A DNA stretch of 64,000 bases from Bacillus sp. PAMC26568 (GCF_014235785.1 NZ_CP060137.1:3410001-3474000), one strand, 5' to 3'. Shown: positions 35,504-44,781, counted from the first letter of the stretch. A program made the numbers and translations. The notes: a model not told the origin generated them from the letters alone.

Positions 35504-37162
35504 TTATTTTTTTAACCACCATTTGTGAATGTTGTAGTATTCGCTCTTCGCATTAAATTCATAGCCTTGAAGATTCTCAGGCATTACGCGGTGAACGTTT
35601 GGATAGTACAAGAACGTGTAAGGCTGATCTTCTGCAAGAAGTTTATAAATCTCACCATATGCAGCTGCATACTCATCTTGATCAAGAATTTGTTTCGCTT
35701 CATCAATCAATTTATCAACTTCAGGGTTGCTGTAATGAATCATGTTCAAGCCTTCAGCAGCCTGGCTTGAGTGGAAAATGTCATATTGATCTGGGAATGT
35801 AGACAAGCTCCATCCTAAGATCATCGCTTCATAATCCCAGTTTGGCGCAGAAACTTGCTCAATGAATGCAGACCATTCAACGATTTCAGGTTTTACTTCA
35901 ATTCCAACCTCTTTTAATTGCTGTTGCACGACAACTGCGATATCTTCACGGATTTTGTTACCTTGGTTCGTCTTTAATGTGAATGAGAATTTTTTGCCGT
36001 CTTTGTCTAAAATGCCGTCTCCGTCAGTATCTTCCCAGCCTGCTTCTTTAAAAGTAGCCTTTGCAGCTTCTGGATCGAATTCGAATTTTGTTACATCATC
36101 ACTGTAAGCGAAAGATAATGGACTTTCAGGTACGTCAGCAACTTCTCCATCACCATTCATTACTTGTGCTACGATAGTTTTTCTGTCAATTGCTTGCGTT
36201 AAAGCTTGACGTACTTTTACATCTTTGAATAATTCATTCTTTTCATTCCATCCAACATACGTGTAAGAAAGTCCGAGACCAGACTCCACTTTCACACCGC
36301 TGAATGTGCTTTTAACTGTTTCAATATCTGTTCCAGGAACTTCGGTGAAGTGAACATCACCAGCTTGAAGCTGTGCCAATAAAGCATCTTGGTCAGGAAC
36401 AATTTTGTACGTGATCGAATCTAAGTATGGCTCGCCTTGGAAATAATCAGGGTTTTTCTCAACTTTTACATACTCCCCATCTTTCCACTCAACAAATTTA
36501 AATGGACCAGAACCGATTGGAGATTTTGTATTGAATTCATGTTCGCCAAGCTCTCCGACTGGAACATCTTTAAGGATATGCTCAGGAAGAATTCCATAGC
36601 TTAGAGTTACAGGGTAGAATGATGCATCTTTCTTTGAAAGCTTGAATTCAACTTCATAATCGCCTTTTTTCGTTACTGATTCCATTGATTCAAACGCTGA
36701 TCCGCGCTCGCCAACGTAATCAGGGCTTTTCGGAATACTATATGTGAATACAACGTCATCTGCTGTTAAGTCTTCGCCATCATGGAATTTAATGCCTTCT
36801 TTGATTTTGACTGTGTACGTTAATCCATCTTCTGATGTCTGAATATCTTCAGCTATATTCAAAACAGGGTTGAACTCAGTGTCAGAATCTACTAAGCCGT
36901 CATAGATAAAATCTTCAATATCTGAACTTGAAACATCTGTTGAATAAAGCGGGTTGAATAAAGTCGGTGCTCCAATCGATCCAACGACGATATCTCCGCC
37001 CATTTGCGGTTCTCCAGCATCTTCAGAAGGCTTTTCATCTTCTTTACCGCCTGAACCTGAAGCAGGTGTTTTTTCGCCCGCGCCGCTATTACAAGCAGCT
37101 AAGAACAAAGAGAAAACTAACAATAAACTAAGTAATGTTAATAAACTTTTACGTTGTTTCAC
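35504..37162 (-). CDS. appA: Oligopeptide-binding lipoprotein AppA
   Basis: A 552-residue SBP_bac_5 receptor with signal peptide and lipobox LAAC (lipidated Cys about 24), followed by a Ser/Gly/Glu-rich linker. The frame is uninterrupted, unlike appA of B. subtilis 168, which is known to carry a frameshift that disables App. The start is GTG with AAAGGGGG 8-9 bases upstream. A calcium-loop-like DTDGDGILDKDG stretch is present near the middle. An intact receptor suggests a functional App system here. Confidence 0.95.
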   Translation of the reverse strand: MKQRKSLLTLLSLLLVFSLFLAACNSGAGEKTPASGSGGKEDEKPSEDAGEPQMGGDIVVGSIGAPTLFNPLYSTDVSSSDIEDFIYDGLVDSDTEFNPVLNIAEDIQTSEDGLTYTVKIKEGIKFHDGEDLTADDVVFTYSIPKSPDYVGERGSAFESMESVTKKGDYEVEFKLSKKDASFYPVTLSYGILPEHILKDVPVGELGEHEFNTKSPIGSGPFKFVEWKDGEYVKVEKNPDYFQGEPYLDSITYKIVPDQDALLAQLQAGDVHFTEVPGTDIETVKSTFSGVKVESGLGLSYTYVGWNEKNELFKDVKVRQALTQAIDRKTIVAQVMNGDGEVADVPESPLSFAYSDDVTKFEFDPEAAKATFKEAGWEDTDGDGILDKDGKKFSFTLKTNQGNKIREDIAVVVQQQLKEVGIEVKPEIVEWSAFIEQVSAPNWDYEAMILGWSLSTFPDQYDIFHSSQAAEGLNMIHYSNPEVDKLIDEAKQILDQDEYAAAYGEIYKLLAEDQPYTFLYYPNVHRVMPENLQGYEFNAKSEYYNIHKWWLKK

Positions 37163-37274
37163 TTCGTATTTCCCCCTTTAGATTATGAATATTCAGTTTG
37201 CTTAACATAAAGAAGTATTGTTCGTCCATCTCCTCCCTTCAAGCAGTTGATATGTATGCTGATCCTGCCAGCCT

Positions 37275-38294
37275 TTAATTGTAAAGATGGCAAGCAACAA
37301 AATGATTTTTTTGTACTTCTTTAAACTGGGGAACAGCTTCACGGCATGCGCTTGTCGCAGCTGGACATCTCGTATGGAACACACAGCCTTGAGGAGGATT
37401 TGCAGGGCTTGGCAATTCCCCCTTAAGCACAATCCGCTCTCTTCTTGCTGCTCCAGCTTTTCTTGGAACCGGCACCGCTGACAGCAGCGCTTGCGTATAA
37501 GGATGCAAAGGTTCTGAATATAAGGTGTTTTTATCAGCAAGTTCCATCATTTTCCCTAAGTACATGACTCCGACTCGGTCGCTTATATGTCTAACTACAC
37601 TTAAGTCATGGGAAATGAAAATATACGTTAAATGAAACTCATCCTGAATCTCTTCAAGCAAGTTAATGATTTGTGCCTGAATCGATACATCAAGTGCAGA
37701 AACAGCTTCATCAGCAATAATCATCTGCGGATTTAGTGCAATAGCTCTCGCAATCCCAATCCTTTGCCGCTGTCCGCCTGAGAATTCATGAGGATAGCGA
37801 TTAATGAAAGAAGCATTCAGACCTACTTTTTCAAGGAGCTCTTCCACTCTTTCCGTTCTTTCTTTCCCTTTATAAATTCCATGTGTATTCATTGGTTCTT
37901 TAATAATGGAACCGAGTGTTTTTCTTGGATTCAGCGATGCAAAAGGATCCTGAAAAATCATTTGAATATTTTTTCTTACCGTTTTTCGCAATTCACTTTC
38001 AGGTAAATGGGAAATATCTTGTCCGTCAAATAATATTTTTCCGCCTGTCGGCTCATAAAGTCGAATAATTGTCCGCCCTGCTGTAGATTTTCCGCACCCT
38101 GACTCTCCAACAATCCCAATTGTTTCACCTTTTTTTACAGATAAATTGATGCCGTCTACTGCCTTTACATATCCGGCTGTTCGCTGGAGAATTCCTGCTT
38201 TAATGGGGAAATGCTTTTGGACATCTATGAGCTGCAGAATGGTCTCCTCTTGTTTCAGCCCGGTTGTTTTTCTTTCTGCGTCTATTACATTCAT
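37275..38294 (-). CDS. appF: Oligopeptide ABC transporter ATP-binding protein AppF
   Basis: A 339-residue ATPase. Walker [10 protein letters not shown], signature [14 protein letters not shown], Walker B MIIADEAVSALD. The C-terminal oligo_HPY domain retains four cysteines (QGCVFHTRCP, SACREAVP, VACHLY), the pattern that ligates an Fe-S cluster in related Dpp ATPases, in contrast to OppF of this window. Overlaps appD by 4 bases (ATGA). Confidence 0.95.
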   Translation of the reverse strand: MNVIDAERKTTGLKQEETILQLIDVQKHFPIKAGILQRTAGYVKAVDGINLSVKKGETIGIVGESGCGKSTAGRTIIRLYEPTGGKILFDGQDISHLPESELRKTVRKNIQMIFQDPFASLNPRKTLGSIIKEPMNTHGIYKGKERTERVEELLEKVGLNASFINRYPHEFSGGQRQRIGIARAIALNPQMIIADEAVSALDVSIQAQIINLLEEIQDEFHLTYIFISHDLSVVRHISDRVGVMYLGKMMELADKNTLYSEPLHPYTQALLSAVPVPRKAGAARRERIVLKGELPSPANPPQGCVFHTRCPAATSACREAVPQFKEVQKNHFVACHLYN

Positions 38295-39277
38295 TGAACC
38301 TCGGCCTCCTCATCATCATATAAAAAGCATCGAACAGAGCGATGAGCTGACTTTAACGTTAAATCTGGCTGCTCGCTGAAGCATCTGTCAAATGCTTTTG
38401 GACATCTTGGAGCAAATCGGCAGCCGACCGGCAAATTATCCGGTGCAGGAACATTTCCTGGTATTGAATTTAGTTTTTCAATATCCCCTTCTATAGACGG
38501 AATCGAAGCAATAAGTCCTTGTGTATAGGGATGAAGCGGCTCAATAAACAGGTCATCCACGGAAGCCTCTTCCACAACTTGCCCGCAGTACATAACAACA
38601 ACACGTTCAGCAATTTCAGATACGACACCTAAGTCATGAGTGATTAATAGAATGCTAGTATCAAATTTTCGGCTGACATCTTTCATTAAATCAAGAATCT
38701 GTGCCTGTATTGTTACATCAAGAGCTGTCGTGGGCTCATCAGCAATAAGCAGCTTAGGATTGCAGCTCATCGCAATCGCGATCATAACACGCTGGCGCAT
38801 CCCGCCTGATAATCTGTGCGGATAATCATTTATAATTTCATCAGCCCGTGAGAAACCTACTAATCTAAGTAATTCAATTGCTTTTTTTACAGCTTGATTT
38901 TTTGGGAGTTTCTGGTGATACATAAGAACCTCAGTTACCTGATCTCCAATTGTCAGTACAGGATTAAGGGATGTCATAGGCTCTTGGAATATCATCGAAA
39001 TATCATTTCCGCGCACTTTGCACAAATCTTTTTCAGGTAACTTCACCAGATCTTTTCCATTTAATAAAATCTCACCGTCTACAATTTTTCCTCCTGGACT
39101 GGGAACAAGTCCCATTATCGATAAAGATGTGATACTTTTACCTGAACCAGATTCACCTACTAAAGCTACAGTCTCGCCTTTATGTATTTTTAAATCAACG
39201 CCGTCCACTGCTGGAACTGCCTGTTTCTTCTTGTAGAAATATGTTTTTAGATTCTTAACTTCTAACAATACTGACAA
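38291..39277 (-). CDS. appD: Oligopeptide ABC transporter ATP-binding protein AppD
   Basis: A 328-residue ATPase and first gene of appDFABC. Walker A GESGSGKSI, signature SGGMRQRVMIAIA, Walker B LLIADEPTTALD, and four C-terminal cysteines (GCRFAPRCPKA, DRCFSEQ, VRCFLYD). The start is TTG at 39277, giving MSVLLEV as in B. subtilis AppD (MSTLLEV from memory); a second TTG nine bases downstream has a better-spaced AAGGG and is a possible alternative. Confidence 0.94.
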   Translation of the reverse strand: MSVLLEVKNLKTYFYKKKQAVPAVDGVDLKIHKGETVALVGESGSGKSITSLSIMGLVPSPGGKIVDGEILLNGKDLVKLPEKDLCKVRGNDISMIFQEPMTSLNPVLTIGDQVTEVLMYHQKLPKNQAVKKAIELLRLVGFSRADEIINDYPHRLSGGMRQRVMIAIAMSCNPKLLIADEPTTALDVTIQAQILDLMKDVSRKFDTSILLITHDLGVVSEIAERVVVMYCGQVVEEASVDDLFIEPLHPYTQGLIASIPSIEGDIEKLNSIPGNVPAPDNLPVGCRFAPRCPKAFDRCFSEQPDLTLKSAHRSVRCFLYDDEEAEVQ

Positions 39278-39468
39278 TACCCTTCACCGCCCTATGATGT
39301 AAAAGATAAACCACTTTAATAAACTTAATTTTATAAATCATCTGTATACATAGAATAATCAGAAAATATATATTTGTATATTATTACAATATTTTTACAA
39401 AATCAAGCTAATTTTAAAATTAATGTAATCTAAAATTAAAAATACTTTCATTAATAGGAAAAAATACC

Positions 39469-39498
39469 AATAAAAAAACCCTTAATTGGGTTTTATTG
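39469..39498 (-). terminator. Terminator of yjaZ
   Basis: On the minus strand AATAAAACCC and GGGTTTTTTTATT pair around AATTAA. It includes the stop codon of yjaZ (39482-39484). Confidence 0.8.
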
Positions 39499-40279
39499 AT
39501 GACTTTTTCACTATTTCTTCACTTGGGACTGAAAATAAATCTTTTATATTCGAATTTGTAATCTCCATGTAATATTTCACCAACTGATATCCTACAGCAT
39601 AACCCAGCATTTTCGGATAAAATCCAGTACCGAACATTAATTGGGAAAATTTCTTTGAGTCACTTTTCAGATCTTGATTAGGTTCAATTATATTATTATA
39701 TAATTGATGAATCTGTTCTTTTGAATATCGCTTCGTCCAGGAACCGACAAGCTCTTCTCCCATCCTCTCCCTTACAGCGTTCTCTGCCAGACCTTCAAGA
39801 ATTATTGCATCTATTAGTGTGTAGTCTTCTTCTTTCTTTGGATCCTTGGCGAGCCTGCAGACGTGATGATATTCATGAGTTAATATCGTTTGTATTTCTT
39901 TATTGCTGTTTTCAGATAAAAATAGAAATAACTTATCATGAAAGGCAAGTCCGGATTTGCCTCCAAACTCATACTTCATTTTTCGATTTTCAGCATCTGC
40001 AGGCAATATAAAAATCGGCACATTCGGACCGTTCCATTTCTTTTTCAATACTGCTTCATCTTTTTTTACAAATTCCCATACGTTTTTCTTTTTAAGCTTT
40101 TCAAAGATTTCTTTTCCTGTGCTTTCCCTTTTGTACATGCCGAATGCATGGAGATATTTGCTGATTTCTTCCGGTTTATTTTTATTAAAAAATGGTACTA
40201 GACGTTCACATACTTTCAGATAATCTGCCGTTTGATCGAGCCATTCATTTGTATTCATGACAGTCATGGAATTCGCCAC
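39482..40279 (-). CDS. yjaZ: DUF2268 putative Zn-dependent protease YjaZ
   Basis: A 265-residue protein with HEYHH in LTHEYHHVCR, the HExxH zinc motif, followed by AIILEGLAENAVRE, where the Glu residues can supply the third ligand. No signal peptide or membrane helix is visible, so it is probably cytoplasmic. The family (DUF2268) is predicted to be metalloproteases; YjaZ is otherwise uncharacterised as far as I know. GTG 40279 follows AGGAGGGA closely; ATG 40267 is an alternative but lies too far from the ribosome-binding site. Position between app and fabF matches B. subtilis. Confidence 0.88.
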   Translation of the reverse strand: MANSMTVMNTNEWLDQTADYLKVCERLVPFFNKNKPEEISKYLHAFGMYKRESTGKEIFEKLKKKNVWEFVKKDEAVLKKKWNGPNVPIFILPADAENRKMKYEFGGKSGLAFHDKLFLFLSENSNKEIQTILTHEYHHVCRLAKDPKKEEDYTLIDAIILEGLAENAVRERMGEELVGSWTKRYSKEQIHQLYNNIIEPNQDLKSDSKKFSQLMFGTGFYPKMLGYAVGYQLVKYYMEITNSNIKDLFSVPSEEIVKKSSIKPN

Positions 40280-40465
40280 ACTCCCTCCTGCCGTATCTTA
40301 TGTTGGGGTGTTTGTGTAAGTGATTTGGAGTCTGGATTTGTTTTTGTATGACGATTAATCAATAAAATAGTTGTTAGACATCGATTTAACTAGCGCTCAG
40401 AAATGGGATATCTGCAAAAATATACATGCAAAAAAGCCAGCACTAGGCTGACTTTTTTCAAATTG

Positions 40466-41704
40466 TTATTCATATTTCTTAAATATAATTGTCGCGTTAT
40501 GTCCGCCAAAGCCTAATGAGTTGCTTAAAGCTACATTGACGGAAGCTTTTCTCGCATTGTTTGGCACATAATCCAGGTCACACTCAGGATCTGGAGTTGT
40601 GTAGTTAATTGTCGGCGGGATCACACCTTCTTTAATGGCAAGAATGGAAAGAATCGCCTCAACACCTCCGGCTGCGCCAAGCAAGTGGCCAGTCATCGAT
40701 TTGGTAGATGAAACTGCAAGTTTGTATGCATGTTCGCCAAATACTTCTTTTATGGCAAGTGTTTCAAATTTATCATTATACGATGTGCTTGTTCCATGTG
40801 CATTGACGTAATCAATGTCTTCAGGAACCAATCCGCCGTTTTCCAATGCCATCCTCATCGCACGGACTCCGCCTTCTCCGCCTGGAGCCGGTGCAGTAAT
40901 GTGATGTGCATCACCTGTTGCGCCATATCCTACGATTTCAGCATAGATTGTGGCTCCCCGTGCAACCGCATGATCGAGCTCCTCTAATACAAGAATTCCC
41001 GCTCCCTCACCCATAACAAAGCCATCCCGATTTGCATCGAATGGTCTGCTTGCAGTTGCTGGATCTGGATTTGTCGAAAGAGCTTTGCTTGCACAGAAAC
41101 CAGCAAACGCCATTCTTGTAATCGGTGCTTCTGTTCCTCCAGAAATCATCACATCCGCATCGCCGCGTTCAATGACTTTATAAGCATCTCCAATTGAATT
41201 TGTACCTGTTGCACAAGCTGTTACAGTACATGAGTTGAATCCTTTCGCTCCTAATGCGATTGAAACTTGGCCTGCCGCCATATCAGGAATCATCATTGGA
41301 ACAAAGAATGGGCTGACACGTCTTGTGCCTTTAGTCAGAAGTGTTTCAAATTGGTTTTCAAATGTTTCCATTCCGCCAATTCCAGAGCCGATCCATACAC
41401 CTACACGAGGTGCGATTTCATCTGTAATCTCAAGGTTTGCATCACGTACAGCCATGAAAGAAGCGGCAACCGCATATTGTGTAAAGCGGTCCATTTTTCG
41501 GGCTTCTTTTTTGTCCATGAATTTTTCTGCGTCAAAATCTTTTATTTCTGCAGCCACTTTCGCTGGATAATCTTCTGAATCAATGCGGGTTAGCGGACCT
41601 ACGCCAGTTCTTCCATTAATTGCACTTTCCCATGTAGCGTTAACATCATTTCCAATTGGCGTAATTGCCCCCATACCCGTTACAACAACACGTCTTTTAC
41701 TCAT
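40466..41704 (-). CDS. fabF: Beta-ketoacyl-ACP synthase II FabF
   Basis: A 412-residue condensing enzyme that elongates acyl-ACP with malonyl-ACP. The Cys-His-His triad is present: Cys164 in TACATGT, His in NAHGTST and His in TGHLLGAAG. Open frame extends to 41725 through GTG, but ATG 41704 gives the [10 protein letters not shown] start of B. subtilis-type FabF (413 residues). It follows fabHA by about 36 bases and shares its FapR-controlled promoter. Confidence 0.98.
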   Translation of the reverse strand: MSKRRVVVTGMGAITPIGNDVNATWESAINGRTGVGPLTRIDSEDYPAKVAAEIKDFDAEKFMDKKEARKMDRFTQYAVAASFMAVRDANLEITDEIAPRVGVWIGSGIGGMETFENQFETLLTKGTRRVSPFFVPMMIPDMAAGQVSIALGAKGFNSCTVTACATGTNSIGDAYKVIERGDADVMISGGTEAPITRMAFAGFCASKALSTNPDPATASRPFDANRDGFVMGEGAGILVLEELDHAVARGATIYAEIVGYGATGDAHHITAPAPGGEGGVRAMRMALENGGLVPEDIDYVNAHGTSTSYNDKFETLAIKEVFGEHAYKLAVSSTKSMTGHLLGAAGGVEAILSILAIKEGVIPPTINYTTPDPECDLDYVPNNARKASVNVALSNSLGFGGHNATIIFKKYE

Positions 41705-41740
41705 ATAAAACACCATACCTTTCACATACTTGTGTATTCA

Positions 41741-42673
41741 TTATCTGCCCCATCGCATTGCAATGGCTCCCCATGTTAAACCGCCGCCAAAGCCAACCAT
41801 TACAATAATATCGCCATCTTTAATCGTTCCTGCTTCCAACTCTTCTACAAGAGATATCGGGATCGATGCTGCTGAAGTGTTTCCATACTTATGCACCGTT
41901 TTTGACATTTTTTCTGCCGGAAGCTCTAAACGCTCTCTGGCAGCTTCCATAATGCGGATGTTAGCCTGATGCGGAATCAAGTAGTCGACATCTTCTTTTT
42001 TCAGACCTGCTTTTTCAATCACATTAATACTTGATTCACCCATTTGTCTGACAGCAAATTTAAAGACTTCTCTGCCATTCATCACAAGTTTATCTGCCTG
42101 ATACAAATGTTTTCCGCCAGAGCCATCTGAACCTAATTCAAAAGCAAGGATGCCCTTTCCTTCGCTGACAGCACTGACTACAGCTGCTCCAGCACCATCT
42201 CCAAAGAGAACTGCTGTATTCCGATCATTCCAATCCGTTATTTTTGATAGCTTTTCAACACCGACAACAAGAACATTTTGATAGGCTCCAGTTTCTATGA
42301 ATTGATTTGCTGATACTAAACCGTACATAAATCCTGCACATGCTGCACTCAAATCCATCGCAGCGACTTTTTTAGCCCCTAATTTCTCCTGCAGCATACA
42401 AGCTACTGAAGGAAACGGCTGATCAGGTGTAACAGTAGCCACTAAAATCATATCAAGATCCTCAGCTGTTATGCCTGCGTTCTCAATTGCTTTTTTGGCT
42501 GCGTAATAAGCCATATCAGATGTATCTGTATCATCATTTGCAAGTCTTCTTTCTTCAATACCAGTTCTTGTGCGTATCCATTCATCTGACGTATCCATGA
42601 TTTTCTCCAAATCCGAGTTTGTTACAATACGTTCTGGATTATACCGTCCGATTCCAATAATTCCTGCACTCAT
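41741..42673 (-). CDS. fabHA: Beta-ketoacyl-ACP synthase III FabHA
   Basis: A 310-residue enzyme that starts fatty-acid synthesis by condensing acyl-CoA, usually branched in Bacillus, with malonyl-ACP. Cys112 in SAACAGF, His in [10 protein letters not shown] and Asn in GNTSAASIP form the catalytic triad. ATG 42673 has AAAAGGAG at 8 bases; the longer TTG frame is disregarded. It forms an operon with fabF. Confidence 0.97.
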   Translation of the reverse strand: MSAGIIGIGRYNPERIVTNSDLEKIMDTSDEWIRTRTGIEERRLANDDTDTSDMAYYAAKKAIENAGITAEDLDMILVATVTPDQPFPSVACMLQEKLGAKKVAAMDLSAACAGFMYGLVSANQFIETGAYQNVLVVGVEKLSKITDWNDRNTAVLFGDGAGAAVVSAVSEGKGILAFELGSDGSGGKHLYQADKLVMNGREVFKFAVRQMGESSINVIEKAGLKKEDVDYLIPHQANIRIMEAARERLELPAEKMSKTVHKYGNTSAASIPISLVEELEAGTIKDGDIIVMVGFGGGLTWGAIAMRWGR

Positions 42674-42700
42674 ATACGCAACTCCTTTTAGAATCAATTA

Positions 42701-42717
42701 TTATTACCTGGTACTAA
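42701..42717 (-). promoter_or_regulatory. FapR operator of fabHA-fabF
   Basis: On the minus strand TTAGTACCAGGTAATAA matches the FapR recognition pattern, an imperfect palindrome centred on ACCAGGT. It begins at the last base of the -10 box and covers the expected transcription start, so FapR without malonyl-CoA would block transcription. Confidence 0.85.
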
Positions 42718-42745
42718 TTTTATCTTATCCTTTTTAAAATTTCAA
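42717..42745 (-). promoter_or_regulatory. Sigma-A promoter of fabHA-fabF
   Basis: TTGAAA (42745-42740), a 17-base spacer and TAAAAT (42722-42717) on the minus strand, directly followed by the FapR site. Confidence 0.85.
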
Positions 42746-42825
42746 TCTAAATCCTGTGCTTTTGTCTCGTTCTTCTGTTAAAAAGAAACATACAGTATTA
42801 ATAAGGAATAAAAAGCGAGGTGTTT

Positions 42826-43086
42826 ATGTTGAGCGAAGATAAAAGGTCTGAAGAATCTGGAGATTTCTTCTCATCCATGATGTTTGGGAATAAAAAAGAG
42901 CGAAGCAAAGTGGATGAAGAAACTGAAAGCAGCCCCGCTGCAGATGGGCAAGAACCTCAATCAGACAACGATTTTTTTCAGCTTTTCATGCAAATAGATG
43001 AGATTATGGGGTCATTGAATGAGTTAAAGCCAGTATTGAAGGAATTCACGCCAATTGTTGATTTTATCAAGAAAAAATTAAAATAA
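42826..43086 (+). CDS. Small acidic hypothetical protein (yjzB position)
   Basis: An 86-residue hydrophilic protein. The N-terminal half is rich in Glu, Lys and Ser (low complexity); the C-terminal half, from about residue 48 (DFFQLFMQIDEIMGSLNELK), is amphipathic and helix-like and ends in basic residues. The ATG at 42826 follows GAGGTG by 3-5 bases; GTG 42820 and TTG 42829 are alternatives. It is divergent from fabHA, the place occupied in B. subtilis by yjzB. I do not recognise a characterised family. Confidence 0.65.
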   Translation: MLSEDKRSEESGDFFSSMMFGNKKERSKVDEETESSPAADGQEPQSDNDFFQLFMQIDEIMGSLNELKPVLKEFTPIVDFIKKKLK

Positions 43087-43154
43087 ACCGTTTACAAAAG
43101 AGTGTAAATAACATATGATCATTTTATTAACTGCGAGAGAGCGAGGGATGTTAT

Positions 43155-43226
43155 ATGGAAAATTTAATTGTATTAATGCCGCTTATTTCATATACACAGC
43201 CCTTGGTTCATCTGCCGGAAAGATGA
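43155..43226 (+). CDS. Candidate 23-residue leader peptide upstream of rsgA paralogue
   Basis: ATG 43155 follows GCGAGGG by 7 bases and opens a 23-codon frame ending TGA at 43224-43226. The first half is hydrophobic (MENLIVLMPLIS) and the codons from 14 onward (TQPLVH) overlap the left arm of a long inverted repeat. This is the layout of a ribosome-mediated attenuator rather than of a functional protein. Expression has not been shown. Confidence 0.55.
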   Translation: MENLIVLMPLISYTQPLVHLPER

Positions 43227-43290
43227 CCCTTCTTACCTGAATTGTTCTTTAGAGAACCATGGGCTGTGTCTGCACATGGTTTTTCTTATG
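43194..43290 (+). promoter_or_regulatory. Candidate translation-coupled attenuator before the RsgA paralogue
   Basis: Arms 43194-43209 (ACACAGCCCTTGGTTC) and 43254-43269 pair over 16 positions with one mismatch. The right arm shares AACCATG (43255-43261) with an alternative smaller hairpin closed by CATGGTT (43275-43281) and followed by TTTC TT, a terminator-like structure. The two folds are mutually exclusive, and the left arm of the first lies inside the leader ORF. Confidence 0.55.
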
Positions 43291-43316
43291 CCTAAAAACA
43301 ATTTCAGGAGGAAAAA

Positions 43317-44324
43317 ATGAATAATAAATATACACTCAATCAATTAGGATGGAACGAACATTTTCAAGAATTGAGCAATTCTTATCACACCCTTTTATTC
43401 GGACGGGTTTCATTAGAACACAAACATCTATACCGTGTTCTAACTGAGAATGGAGAAGTATTGGCATCTTTATCCGGAAAATTTCGATTCGATGCGGAAA
43501 AGACTGAGGATTATCCAGCAGTTGGGGATTGGGTAGCTCTTTCAGCGAGAGAAGACAAGAAGGCAACTATTCATCATGTGCTGCCAAGGTTCAGTAAACT
43601 TTCAAGAAAAGCGGCTGGCACTGGCAATGAAGAGCAATTAATTGCAGCAAATATTAACACACTTTTTCTTGTAATGGCCCTGAATCATGACTTTAACATT
43701 AGGAGAATGGAAAGGTATCTGATCATGGCATGGGAAAGCGGCGCGAATCCCGTCATTCTTTTGACAAAAGCAGACCTATGCAGCGATTTGGAAAAGAAGA
43801 TGATGGCTGCAGAAAGTGTGGCATTCGGCGTTCCAGTTCTTCCTGTATGTGCACTTGAAGGCAGCGGAATGGACCAGCTTGCACCTTATTTAGCTGAAGG
43901 AAAAACCTCTGCTTTCGTTGGATCATCAGGTGTTGGAAAATCTACGCTGATTAACAGCTTAATAGGAGAAGAAAAGCAGCTGACCCAAGATGTGCGTGAA
44001 GGCGATGACCGCGGACGTCATACAACAACTTACAGAGAATTAATGGCTGTTCCGCAAAAAGGACTTTTAATTGATACACCCGGAATGAGGGAATTACAGC
44101 TCTGGGATTCAGACTCCCTGGAACAGAGTTTTGAAGATATTGAGTCTCTTTCTGCGGCATGTTATTTTAGGGACTGCGGCCATCATAACGAACCAAAATG
44201 CGCGATTAATCAGGCTATTTCAGACGGAACCCTATCATCCTCCAGACTGCAAAGTTACCGAAAGCTGCAGAGGGAACTTGACTATTTAGAGAAAAAAGAG
44301 CAGAAAAAGGACAGCAAGAGATAG
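43317..44324 (+). CDS. RsgA-family circularly permuted GTPase (second copy type)
   Basis: A 335-residue homologue of RsgA/YloQ, the GTPase that checks 30S subunit maturation. G motifs occur in permuted order: G4 TKAD (150-153), G1 GSSGVGKST (202-210), the HTTT switch (235-238) and G3 DTPG (253-256). A C-terminal zinc finger is given by Cys282, Cys287, His289 and Cys295. An OB-fold-like N-terminus lies at about 25-95. It is longer than typical Bacillus YloQ (about 300), and the housekeeping copy normally sits beside prkC/rpe, so this is likely a paralogue. AGGAGG is 6 bases upstream. A gene for such a GTPase is not at this locus in B. subtilis. Confidence 0.9.
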   Translation: MNNKYTLNQLGWNEHFQELSNSYHTLLFGRVSLEHKHLYRVLTENGEVLASLSGKFRFDAEKTEDYPAVGDWVALSAREDKKATIHHVLPRFSKLSRKAAGTGNEEQLIAANINTLFLVMALNHDFNIRRMERYLIMAWESGANPVILLTKADLCSDLEKKMMAAESVAFGVPVLPVCALEGSGMDQLAPYLAEGKTSAFVGSSGVGKSTLINSLIGEEKQLTQDVREGDDRGRHTTTYRELMAVPQKGLLIDTPGMRELQLWDSDSLEQSFEDIESLSAACYFRDCGHHNEPKCAINQAISDGTLSSSRLQSYRKLQRELDYLEKKEQKKDSKR

Positions 44325-44331
44325 TCTTTCA

Positions 44332-44359
44332 AAGCCGGATGCTTAATCCGGTTTTTTTG
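44332..44359 (+). terminator. Terminator of the RsgA paralogue
   Basis: CCGGAT and ATCCGG, loop GCTTA, followed by TTTTTTT. Confidence 0.9.
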
Positions 44360-44499
44360 ATTCAAAAAAGCCCTGCGTGGATGGTTTTCTCTGTGCAGAA
44401 GGCCTTTGTTACTGACCAGACGCCGAAGGACAACTGAACGGTTTCCCAATTGTACTAATGACAAGACCTTAATGCCTTCTGCTTTGATATATGCTTCCT

Positions 44500-44664
44500 T
44501 TCGGATGGTATGGGTACCTTGATTTCGCTTTTCCCTGTTTCCAGGGCACCATTCAAATCGTATGGGTACCTGGTTTTCACTTTTTCCGGTTTCCAGGGCA
44601 CCATTCAGATCGTATGGGTACCTTGATTTCACTATTTCTAATTTCTAGGGCACCATTCGGCTGG
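44500..44664. repeat. 52-bp tandem repeats (three copies)
   Basis: TATGGGTACC begins at 44509, 44561 and 44613, exactly 52 bp apart; each unit also contains TTTCCAGGGCACCATTC or a near variant. A partial fourth unit ends in GGGCACCATTCGGCTGGGAT. Because 52 is not a multiple of three and open frames read through on both strands, these are unlikely to be coding. Confidence 0.9.
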
Positions 44665-44748
44665 GATTTCCAAGATAATGGTTAGCGTATCAAATATGTT
44701 TAATACCTCAAGAGTTTTTTTAGCACCTCGATGATGAAAGCTTTTTGG

Positions 44749-44780
44749 AACCCAAGGTCTGGCCTTGGGTTTTCATTTTC
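44749..44780 (+). terminator. Terminator-like hairpin
   Basis: AACCCAAGG and CCTTGGGTT pair around TCTGG and are followed by TTCATTTTC. No plus-strand gene ends nearby, so it may terminate long read-through from the RsgA region. Confidence 0.7.
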
Positions 44781-44781
44781 A

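Noticed and set aside
44282..44685. Open frames on both strands through the 52-bp repeats
   Set aside because: A 52-bp period shifts frame at every unit, no start signals were found, and the minus-strand frame overlaps the end of the RsgA paralogue.
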